Source: Nymphaea colorata | Taxonomy: Eukaryota > Streptophyta > Magnoliopsida > Nymphaeales > Nymphaeaceae | Direction of reading: 5' to 3' | DNA: 64,000 nt | Assembly: GCF_008831285.2 (NCBI RefSeq) | Contig: NC_045143.1 | Coordinates: forward strand, 4,473,503-4,537,502 | Shown: in pieces, positions 49,863 through 61,400 of the stretch | Position numbering within the stretch: the stretch's first letter is position 1 | How the letters are laid out: each line of letters begins with the position of its first letter | Notes under the pieces: model-generated | What the model was told of the DNA's origin: nothing | Databases searched by the model: none | Seen by the model: the letters and a program-made list of their open reading frames with translations, nothing else | Translations under genes and position numbers: made by a program

Positions 49863-51776
49863 CTAACTTTGCTCCTCTCCAGCCAACTCCCTCTCCTCGG
49901 CTGCAGCTGCCATCAACTCGTCAAAATTCTCTGTCTTCCCCAGCATGATCTCAATCTGCATATCAAAATTCAATAGATTCAAGAACCTTAACCTTCAAAA
50001 TTAATTCAGATAACAATCAGCCGCAATGTGGCATACTTTGGCCTTTTGAATTGGGCGTCCTCTTGATTCATCTTTCATGTCAACGGTTGATGTCATGATC
50101 TCTGTATAGATATCGGCAAGCAAAATCAGTAATGGACTTTTTCAGGTCATTCCTTCGTTCAGAAACAAAAAATTAGTAATAAAGTCTCACTCTTTTCTAC
50201 AGCCAGTCCGTTGTTTTTAAGTATCTCTGCCACTGTGACAACAGTTGCAATCGCTGCACATTTGTAAAAAGATCAGTACATGAAACTGAAACCAGAAACA
50301 GCACCGCCAAAAGTAAACATACAGATTGTGATGACATCATGTCAAACGTAGAGGAACACAAACCCAAAACAGCTATCGGTTCATAACAGCACGCTTATTG
50401 TTTCTGACTTGTATAGAGTCAACAGAATACTCGCTGCTCCACTATAGCATGGGGCTAATAAACCTCTTCCCTTGGCCCGAACACCCAGATGCCTTGTGCA
50501 CACTTTTTTTTTTCCTTCCTAGGAACCTTAATAATGGTAGTGCATACCAAATGTTGTAATTGCCGACCTTGAACTGATCAGAATTGGCCAATTTGCTGAT
50601 CCAGATGAATCAGTAGTGAATAGGCCACAAATATATATATATATATATATATCTAACTGGAATAAAAAAAAAATAAAACATTCAAAAAAGTTAGCTACCA
50701 ATTTGATTTGAATATACTGAGCCTGACAACAGCGGCATAAGTGCAATTATGTCCTAGCATCCTGGAAATCATTCCAGTCTGCCCCTTGGAATACCCCAAC
50801 ATTGTAGCTTATGCCAGTCATGACATTTCCTATGTTTTTCAACATCCCTAGGCTAGTCCAAGCTTCTAATCTGCATGACCATAAAATTAATACCATGCAC
50901 TTATACCAAAGAAGTATGCCAATCCGGTTCTATGTGGTAGGGATATTACCAACAATACCTGAAATGGCATAATATTTTAAAAAGATTTTGGCATTTCAAA
51001 TGTTTTTAATTAATCATTTCTAGTAACTAACATAGTTACATATTCAAGTACCAAAATCTATGTTTAACCACTAGAACATTGGTTGTGTCGTGTTATGCAA
51101 AAACTTGCAAAATCACATATACAAATTTGGGTCAAGTCTAGCTCTGTGAGCCACAATATTAATTACTTTGAATTAGGATAAATAAGCTCTCTTACATTCT
51201 CAAAAAAAATTACAGGAACATGTTTACAAGAGAAAATTTTAACTACAATCACATACTTATAGCCCAAGGTTCCTTGACATATATATAACTTTCTTATAGA
51301 TGGTTATTCGACAAAAAATCTCAAAAAGTTTCAGAATGTTTTAACAGATGCGCATCTGCGTACGTGCATGCACATGTGAGTATGGGTTGAAAAATATCAT
51401 CAGTGATACTCTCTAGTACCACAATGTAACATAACCTTTTTTCCAAGTATCTGGCGTATTTGTACATCTAGCCTTGTAGCTATAGTATGTAATGGCACAC
51501 ATACAACAGAATGCATTTTGATTCACCAATTACATTTTGTATTTAACAAATCTAAAAAAACCTCAAATAGGATCAAATTGTTTCAATGAAAAAAATATAT
51601 ATCCCTATATGAGTTACGTAATCCATAACAAAGAAACTCAAGTTCAACTTATCTGTGACCAAATTAATCAATTAAACTGCAGACCTTCAATTTCTTGACA
51701 GATATAAAAATACAGACAAGCAAGTGCTTATACTTGCGTGTTGGAGTGTGTATAGTAATGAATAATAATATTATAT

Positions 51777-51826
<50 letters not shown>

Positions 51827-53597
51827 GTGCCACAATGGAATACCACTGCTCCTGGAGCTAAGCATCAAATTAAAAAATTGAATACTCACACGCAGAAGAT
51901 CCTAACGCTTGAGGCACCAATGACATTCATAGTAAACAAATCACGCAGCAAGATATTAGTAATTTTCCCAAGGTACATCAGGAAAGGACAGAAGTTACAT
52001 TCTCTTCTTGTAATTCAACAATACGTGGAAATGTAAATTCAGTGGGATCCAACTTTTTTGCTCAAGGCATCAAATTTTCCCAGTTTGAACACATCCAAGT
52101 GACTTGCAGAAGAACCACAGAAAACATCTAGAAACACATTCAGTGGAAGACAGGAACTCTAACATGAATATCTCTAAGTCGCAACCAATAGAATTAGAAG
52201 GATTATCACTTTGACAATGGATTTGCATAAATAAGAACCAGTAGTTTATTCATCAGAAAAAACCTAAATCGATTAACATTTTATTCCTTTTTAAAAAAAG
52301 AAATCACTCCCTAAGGAACATTTGTAGGTTCTTCTGTTACGCTTAGTTCAAATGTGCAATTTGAGCCATTTACAATGTTCTACTAAACTAAGCCTGAAAG
52401 ATAGATCAATTGATTTACCATGTAGATATTTCAGTTTGAATAACGATGTATCACCTGAATGTCAAAAGGATAAATTGTTGAAGATCCTCATAATTCCACC
52501 TATTTGATTAACTAAATCTTGGAAAGGAAAGAGTTCAAATAAAAACAAAGAAACCAACACATCTTCAATGAATCAATATTAAATCCACAGTTCTTGCTGG
52601 GTTCTGTCAGATTACATAAACAACAAAGCCGACCTTCTGTCTTCCTATTAAACCAGTGTTATCTGTATCTTATGGAGCCGTAGGTTGGAAAACCCTATAT
52701 GATACAGGCATGATACACAAAATGCATGTATATCGTGCCCATACCAGCTGTATCTTACGATACGGCCTATACAAGCCGTATCTTATGACACAGGCATGAT
52801 ACCAGCTTGAAATAATGAGGATGAAGATAATGCTTATTGTATCAATTGATAATAATCCAAAAACAGTAAAGGGAATGGAAGAGAATGAGACAAGTAGAAA
52901 CTAAGGTTAGAAAGAAATATTAAAAGGAAAAAAATTAAAAAGAACAACACATCACCCACAAAGACTGTTTAATGAGCTATAAGGTTTTCGCAAAACAAGA
53001 GCAGGAGTAGAATGGAAAGCTACTGCACAGAATTCTATCAATGTAGTCCGATCATGAGTTTCGTAACTAATTAAAACTTATGATTTCCAAACAGAAATAC
53101 TGAAAATCATTTACAAGGAACAAATAGATAGCAACATAGGTTAATAGTATCATTACCCATGCCTAGGGCAGAAAGCTCCACTTCGTTATGTTGTTGCATA
53201 TATCTCTGTAACATGAACAAGAATCAATAAAAATGCGCCACATCAACAACTCACCCAACGGAAGGAAATTGACCACGAAAACAACCAAAAAATGGTAAAA
53301 ATTTGATCCACAGGAAGGAAAACCTTAAAAAACATCAATAAGAAACACATTGTCTTCAGGAAACTTCTACCAATTGCCAACTACACCACCACAATGATAA
53401 ACGAAAAGCGAGACTGCAGCATCAGGAACAGGAAAAGCTCCAAAACAAGGTCCGCCCGCAAAAGAGTTGCTCAAAATGGAAAAATGGAACAAGAAGAGAA
53501 GGAACCAAACTCTAGCCCTAAGCCCACCACTTTTCGAAGAAATTTCTTGAACACGCAAGGAACGACAACGAGAACCAAGACTCCGAGTGAAAATCTC

Positions 53598-53639
<42 letters not shown>

Positions 53640-53754
53640 TAGCGAGGTTGACATAGAAAAAGAGGGGCTTCTTGGTGTTGGAGACCTGAATCCTGTTTTT
53701 CTTGTGGGTCTCAGAGATGGTCATGCTGTTCACCGCGTCTGTTATCTCCTCCAT
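49863..53754 (-). CDS. Alba-domain DNA/RNA-binding protein, At2g34160 type (5 exons, 128 aa)
   Basis: Exons (high to low): 53754-53638, 53205-53157, 50253-50191, 50101-50037, 49955-49863; 387 nt, phases join. The product reads MEEITDAVNSM, NRIQVSNTKKPLFFYVNLAK, RYMQQHNEVELSALGMA, IATVVTVAEILKNNG, IMTSTVDMKDESRGRPIQKA, IEIMLGKTENFDELMAA. This is the small plant Alba protein, a single Alba fold covering about residues 21-105 with an acidic C-terminal tail. Alba proteins bind RNA and DNA; plant members have been linked to RNA metabolism and R-loop control. The length is close to Arabidopsis At2g34160 (130 aa). Intron 1 starts GT and continues directly into about 17 CT repeats. Intron 2 is about 2.9 kb and contains (AT)n and (GA)n tracts. 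Confidence 0.94.
50629..50652. repeat. (AT)n microsatellite in Alba intron 2
   Basis: About 12 AT units. Confidence 0.9.
51788..51821. repeat. (GA)n microsatellite in Alba intron 2
   Basis: About 17 uninterrupted GA units. Confidence 0.95.
53602..53637. repeat. (GA)n microsatellite abutting the Alba exon 1 donor
   Basis: On the transcribed (minus) strand the donor GT is followed immediately by CT repeats: AAG|GTCTCTCTCT. Confidence 0.95.
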
Positions 53755-56700
53755 TGCTTCGGGCGAGGAAGAAGAAAGAGAAATGGAGAGGCCTACAAGA
53801 ACAGAAGAGAGGAGGAAGGGAGAGAGAACAGAAACAGAGGGCCGATAAGAACAACTTCTGATGAAAAACCACCCTTTCTACGCTAGGGTTTCAATTTCCG
53901 GCTCTGTTTTATTTTATACCTCCTTCTTCCCGACCCGATTCACGTTCCAACCCGATTAGATCTGGCTCAAACGGATTGCGGCCCATAACGTTTGGGTCCG
54001 CCTTAAAATCTACACCCGTTTGGGTGAGATTTGATTACATTCAGATTTTGAATCTACAAATCGTTAGCATGTTTTTTTTGCTGATGCGGCAAAAGATTTC
54101 CGTTGACATTTAGAGTTACCTTATCAAAATGAACATATTACTATAAGATTTATGTCCTTTCATTTGCATAATTGTAGATTTCCGAACAGATTTCTTTCTC
54201 GCAATGGGGTTCACATTGGTGGCTGATATATCTCTTTAGCTTGTGTTGCGATAACGATCATAAGTCAGACCTAACATTCACTTTGAAAATTCTCATTTTA
54301 CTGTTTTGCGATGAGGAAAAATCTCGTATCAAATCAGAATAAAGAGGGTCTAATATTTGATTAATCCATCTCAAATCCTAAAAATCTTAAGTAAAAAAGG
54401 CAACCAAATGCTTCATAAATGAACCAGAACACTCCTCTAATCTGAGTTTTGCCCAGACTTGGTTTGGATCGTAGAGGAAATTGTGTTAAGAATAAGTTCT
54501 ACTAGTAAGTTAGTATTTTATGAGTGGGAGATAACCCCATGGCCGGTGAGAGACCAAACCCCTCTTCCCCTCTTTTCATATGCCTCCAAAGTCTAGAGTT
54601 GTTCATATGCCTCCAAAGTCTAGAGTTGTATTAAAGACTCGATGAACTTACAGTTATTAGAGAATAACACCGACAACCCATCAACCTGACCAGCTATGCT
54701 ATGCTTCTTAGGTCAAAAGCTGCCAAGCTAGGCTCCTTCCGGTTTTTATGACAAGGAACCTCCAAGAAGTAGACCACTTGGCGGTCCAAAGTCACGACGT
54801 CTTTCACAACTTCTCACTTGTCATATAGTAATTTCAAGTGTAAATTTATCATCATTAATTTTTCATTGATAGATTTTCTTTTGATAACTAGTGATTTGAT
54901 ATTTAGATGGTATCTACCAAACATATTAACTAGAAAAGCAAGCAGCCAGCTTAAGAGTGCTATGTAAGGCTACATGCATGGGATCAGATGTATATAACTT
55001 TCTGAATGAAGTGAACGTTGGCCATATTTTTACGCTAGATTCGATGAGCTAGAATCTAAAAGCCTGGACGACGCCCTTGAGATCAAACGCAAAATGCAGT
55101 TTAGCAGCAAAAATAATGGGAGAGAAAATGAGTTTTAACTTTCCAAATAATTATCTGGAAAGTGTAGCAAGCTTGTAGCACGATGTTTTGTGAAAACCGT
55201 GTTATGCACATGCAAGATAGAAATTGTAGAGTGGTGGAGCCAAGAATTTGAAATATTATAGACTTTTAGATGATGAGGGACACTCGCATGTAATATACAT
55301 CTATATTTGTAGAAGAGATTTTATCATGCAAAGGGCAACTTTCCTCTAACTTGTATGTGGATCTGCCAATGAATCGTGTACACTTCATCATACATCGGTT
55401 CTCGAACTGTGTTTGTCTCATTAGCAAACCATTTGGAACCACCATAGTTGGAATTGTGTACATAAATCCAAGTGGATTGGTGTTGGAACTTTGATGTTCC
55501 GCAGAGGATCTCTATGCACAGCATTAGCTTGCAACTTAAACCTGCACCAAACCAACAACCCACAACAAAAAAAAATGGGAGAGGAAGGGAGAGAGAAAGA
55601 TGGTGAGTCTAGCGCTTCAAGGAGCCCTCTATAGTCATTAAAAATCACACATCATACAGAGTGAACGTTGGACTTATAAAATAGGCTTCCTTGGATTTCC
55701 TGCATGCCCAGCTGGGCAGTTACAAAGCAAGTGGGTTACAACATTTTCAGTTTTAGTGAGAACTACTGTAAAAAGGTTGTAACTAATTACCATAACACAT
55801 AAAGGGGCCTACTCATATGTTATGAGATTGTAGGTCAGGCACATGGCTACAACCCAACAATTGGTGTAGCTCGTTGTGGCCGCTGTTAGTACAAGGCCAG
55901 TCTCTGATTCGATTCTAGTGGGTATTAAACCTCGATGTAAACTTAAGCAAACAAAGGCCTTAGAGGCATGGGTACCAAGCTTAGAGTTTTATGCCATTCT
56001 CCACTTGATAAGCAACAAAAGGTCGGGGCTCGGATGCAGTCTCTTAGGGTCTGTTTGACATTAAAAACATTATACGAGTGTTCCACAAATATGCTTCAAA
56101 ATTGAGAAAGATTCATGAAACTCTTATACAAATGTTTCCTAAATCTACTCATGTTTTAAGGCAGATTCATGGAACACTTACGCGATGTTCTAAATGCCAC
56201 ACAGTTTAAGAACCCCCAAGAAAAAAAAAAGGTTTGGTATGTCTATGGGGAATTTTGTATCTCTTATTAGGTGTCAAAATCAGGGTAACTTTTCATCTCA
56301 GCTGCTAGTGTGGAATGAAGTTGCTAGGAGATGTTCTACTCTTTTAACAATGCAACCCAAAATAATTGTGGATACATCAAAGACTATTAACATCACGAAT
56401 GATATTCTGGAGGGTAAAATTGATCCAGTTGAAGTAGGCACTAAAGTTTTCTGGTTCGTTTTCTATAATCTTGAAAACTTTTTTCCTTTTTTGGGTGGAC
56501 CGATCGAGAGATCGTAACTCGCTCTTGCTGCCTCCTCTTACTGCTTTGAAGTGCAAAATGAAACTTCTAATCTGCGGCGCATTTTTAGCTTTGGATTTAG
56601 TTAGTATAGTTAACAATGGTAGGAGCCTGTCCAATTGCGGCTTGTTCTTCAGAGAAGAAATTCGTCTCCTGATAAAGAACCTATTCTATAAACAAACTAT

Positions 56701-59700
56701 TATCCTGGCAAAAAAACAATAGCTATTATGATTCATTTTGGGTTATCTTTTGGTCATTTAGCATATTACATATACACGTAATGGAAGCAGCTCAACCTGT
56801 AGATGCCATCAAAATGACAATCTAATGAAAAAAAAGGCATTTACATAGGTAGTCATGTGCTTAATTTTAAATATATACAATGAGCAACAATATCTTGGAA
56901 AAGTTTACTTTTCTGGTTTTTGGGGTGGGATAATTTTTTGTTCTGTCAAGTGACAAAGTTGCCCACATGTTTGATGAAATTTCTCAGAAAAAGAAAGTGC
57001 TTGACATACTAAATGCAGAAGAAAGTTAACTCAATAAAGAAAGTAGGGAGTACATTGGAACATTAAACTTACCAATAATTGGAGTGAAGAAGCAAATAAT
57101 CTCTAATTAAGTTGTCGATCTGAGTTCTGTAAACCATCTAAAGCACCATGAGAAGATTGTAACGAATTGAATGCTCATTCAGGTAGCTCAACTCTATGGC
57201 CTATAAGACATACTGAATTCGTGAGCAACAAGTTCTCATTTTCTGCAACTTTGGGATTGCTACAACTTGCACCTCCTTTATCTGAACTCAGAACTGGCTT
57301 ATTTAACTTGAAGAAACAGATTTCCTGACCTCAATGAGCTGAAACATTAAAGCTCTATATGAAATTTCTGACTCATAAATCATAATCAACATGATTTGCA
57401 CTAATGCATCGTTTCCGTCACTGTAATTTCAAAGTCCTAAAGATGGGATTCCGAAAATTCAGGCGACTGCGAGCATGTGGACAGGTGGACTCTTGCTGCC
57501 CTCTCGGCATCTAAACTTCGTTTATTGGGTTCACTTTTTTGAATCCCATCTTAGAACCATGCACCCACAACCTTAGGGTGCAGAGGATGGTTGCGCAAGA
57601 AACAAAGAAAATGAAGGAGAAAGAAAAAGTAGGTGACAGAGTAAGAGAGAAAAGGTAGGGCTAGAAAACCAGTGCCAAAATAGGATTGGTTCAACCTGTT
57701 ATACATACGAAATGTTCCTTCATGATGGAGTTCAATTGCATCATCTATTTGGAATGCATTCTGTTCATCATTCTTCTGATATTGCCTCACATGATTAAAA
57801 TCGGCTTGGAACTTGTCCTGTTAGATTTCCTGAGTTTAGGATCAAATAATAATCTGCATTGTAGTGCGTCCAAGTTTCACAATCGAGAAGTCCAATGTGA
57901 AGGCTAATATTAGAAATGGTGGCCTCAAAAACAACAGCGGATCACACTTCATCAGCTGGATTTGGATTTCTGTGGATTATAAATTTCAATCTAGATATCA
58001 AGTTTTTATTATCTCCATGCACGTTCAAGTGGGAAATTTTTTTCTAAGGTCTGGCTAATTATACAAAGTAGGTGTCTATTGGAATATGAAATCGAGGCAG
58101 GCCAAACGGCTTGTCAGATCAGGTCTGTGTCATTCTTTTCTTATATATAGATTAAAATCCCTGACAATATTAGTTCCCTTGAGTTTCCACAAACTCCTTG
58201 TGTTCGTCCTTTATATAATACTGGACATAATAGTTTACAGTTGCTCCTTTAGCGATGGACAGGTTCTCCAGAAGTCACCTACGGTTTCTTGTAAACTCAC
58301 ATATTACTTGGTAGAAATTTGGTTTAACTTTTGGTGGGCTCTTGTGGTCTTCTTGTTGCAATTGTAGAGAGATGAACAGGTGAAGTGTGTAGGTTATGAT
58401 TCTCGATCATCCCCTCCCAAGATAAACAATTCAAATCTATATGGTTCTATGTACATGTGTGGCCATACGACTAAGTACAATAACATGCTTATAAGATATC
58501 ATTATTAGGATCCTCAGCTTGTGATTTTCACAAACAATGACCAAAGCAAGAATGAAATGCTAGATATTTCGGACATAGTGGAAACCGAACACATTTCTAC
58601 ACCAAGAATTTTGCAAAAACTATAGAAGTTTTATAAATAATAACACTCTTAAAGTAATGCTTGATTATCTACATCTAAAGGTTATCCTTCAGGTGAGCAG
58701 GAGGACACCCGCGGTCCTCTCTATTCCCTCTACCTTCAAAGTCATAGACAACATTAGATGGTATACTCGCCAACTGTACTATCATGATCCCACTTTTCAT
58801 GGTCTAGGGGACTAGCATCTACGAGAATCAAACATGCAATGCACTTTCTACATGCCCACCTGCTAGACCAGCTATGCTACGTCCCTTGAAGCATGTAAAA
58901 GTCATACTGACCTCAGTAAAGCCAATAAAAAAGTGATATAGCTTTTTAACATTGAAATGAAGTAAAGAAAGTTGGAAGAGAATATGTCTCACTTATTTCA
59001 CTTAGTTTGACACACTCATGAAGCACTATAAGTGCAACCAAATGTGCATTAACTGTGTGTTTTGTACATAAAAATTATGTCATTAACATGTTTTCCTTTT
59101 CTACATGTTATTTAATTTGGTGTGCCTGTACGTGCGGAAGAGCAGGTAGCAAACATACCTTCATATAGAATTTCATGGGTTGTCGATTCAGTGAAGACAA
59201 ACATTGGAGATTAACTTGCAAATATATAAGTCAACTTGTTTTTCAAGAGTCTAAAATGCTCCTCAAATGAGAGAAAGGATTTCTTATAAGGAAACTCATT
59301 TTTTTCTTCTTTTTTTCCCCTTATCATTTGAATGATATTTGGACTCTTGAAAAAGCACCTAGGTTTCTATATTTTTGTAACTTAATTTTCATCACCTGTT
59401 TTCTTTAAAACTATGTTCAGTGATGTGTGTGTGTGTGTGTATATATATCTATATAATGATTAACATGTTATCCCTCTTCCACATATATAAATTATAGTCT
59501 GGTTGGGCGTAATGGCATAAAATGTCCTTGTTTCTTCCACTCTATGTGCTAATACCACTTCCCTGACGTCCTTCAAATGCCTAGAACCATCTTGTATGAT
59601 AGACAATCCCGTCAACATTGTGAACCAACTATCCACCTCCTTTGAATTCCTACCAAACTTGTACTCTGCATTATATTTTTACTGATCTTTTATATACTAA

Positions 59701-60979
59701 GGCATGGCTGTTTTATAATATTACTAGCTTCTTAGTTACTCTTGCTTAGAAATCATACATAGATAATATATAAATTCACCTAAAGTAGATAATATATAGG
59801 AAACGTTTACATGCACTCACGTGAGTTGACAATATAGTTGAAATAATTGATCGCGCATGCGCTGCCAGTTTTCCTTAACTTTTGACCTTCAAAGTTCAAA
59901 CAGGAGAACAGTTGCTTCACTCGTGAAGCATTTTTTGGGATAATGAATCTTCACCAGCTGCTTCTTGTTAACTTTTCCCTTCAGATTTAAAAAGTTTATC
60001 TTCAAGCATAAAAAATATAATGATTTGAAATATATTATTATAATTTTCTTGTTTTACAGTGTTGTCTTAATCCCCATGTTTAAGAAGGGCTGGTTATGTC
60101 TTGTATTTTTATTCCTAAATAGTGAAAAACTTCATCCGGCCATAGACATAGTAGAAGTTTAGTCTTCTAACCACGAAAAAATCTTTAAAAATTGTTTGTG
60201 TAACTTTTTTCTTCATCTACTCTTGGGAGAGTGCCTCGTTCCCAACAAAATTCTCTCGACTCAAGTGCAATTATCTCGTGCCTTTGAGATCTAGAAATGA
60301 GGACGACCCTATGTCACAAGGACACAGTAACGAGCGGATCTCGATAATAACGTGATCCAGATGTGAATAGTCCATATAGGCAGATGGATTCGTGCACCGA
60401 CAAGTATACTAATTTTTAATGCATTGCTAACATTTTTGGTAACGTTTAGTGTAAAAGAAGCTTATAAACCTGAAAAGATTAATACAAATCATGTCCTTAT
60501 TCATTAAAGAACATCAAGCCGTGTCCCCTTGTCCTATTTCTTAAGAGAATTTCGAAGTTGGAAATATCGGGCCCATTCGTGACGTGTAGGAGGAGGCCAC
60601 GAGACCGTTTGCGTTCCGCACGGCATGAAGTTCTCTCTGATTGGCTTCTGCAGGAAGTTCGAGGCCGACTTGGATGTTCATTTGTTTTCGATGGCAAGGG
60701 TCGGGCGTGCGCTGTGTTCTTCAAAAATAAAGTGGGGTAAGAGAAGGATATGTTGTCCGGTACATGTCGTTCTATGTGTTGTGTAGTTCAATAACAAACA
60801 AGTGTTCCTCAAGTCCCGTGTTTGTGAAGCCAGCCCTAAGCCAATCCCCTTGCTTTTAAACACTCTTTATCATACATAGTTGAGTACTATTTTTTCAATC
60901 TCATCCTGATAAACTTTACAGTTAAGTATCATTAGCGCCTTGATTGTAGTCAATTTTACAGGTTTATTACTCTTAAATC
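53755..60979. other. Alba 5' leader and long AT-rich intergenic region
   Basis: 53755-53880 is probably the Alba leader (purine-rich on the + strand). Beyond it only short open frames without known domains occur. A 27-bp tandem duplication (CATATGCCTCCAAAGTCTAG) sits at about 54577-54630. Parts near 54665-54710 and 58700-58885 share GACCAGCTATGCTA and look like fragments of one dispersed repeat. A (GT)n tract occurs near 59424-59440. Confidence 0.4.
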
Positions 60980-61400
60980 ATTTTAAATCTGTCACAAAGT
61001 TAGAATGGACAAGTACCCATCCTCACGTGCAATGGCTCAATAAAATGCCCGAATTACAAGGTACAAACGGTCAGATTCCCGACGGTTTTAACCGTCCATA
61101 TGTACCAATAAATGCCGACGTTTAGCGTCGTCAAGGTATGTATCAATCTCAACGGTTTTATCCATTGGGAGAAACATTGAACCCAACGTTCCAAACCGTT
61201 GGGAAAAATTTATTCATTGCCAACATATAGAAGCGCTGGGAATACTAGGGCGATCTCCCGATGGGTTTCGACGTCGGGAACAGAGTTCCGATGATATTTT
61301 CCCCGACAGTAGTTAAGTCATCAGCAAATGCTATGCCGACGGTTAAAACTACGTTTTACCGATGGTTTTGGCCTTGGGCATAAATGTCAATTGGTTGAGC
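60980..61400. mobile_element. Probable CACTA-type transposon remnant (subterminal repeats)
   Basis: Degenerate copies of CCGACGGTTTTAACCGT occur several times in both orientations: near 61080, 61095, 61155, 61187 and 61330 (GCCGACGGTTAAAACTACG). Clustered inverted subterminal repeats of this sort are typical of plant CACTA (En/Spm) elements. No CACTA terminus or transposase was found. Confidence 0.5.
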
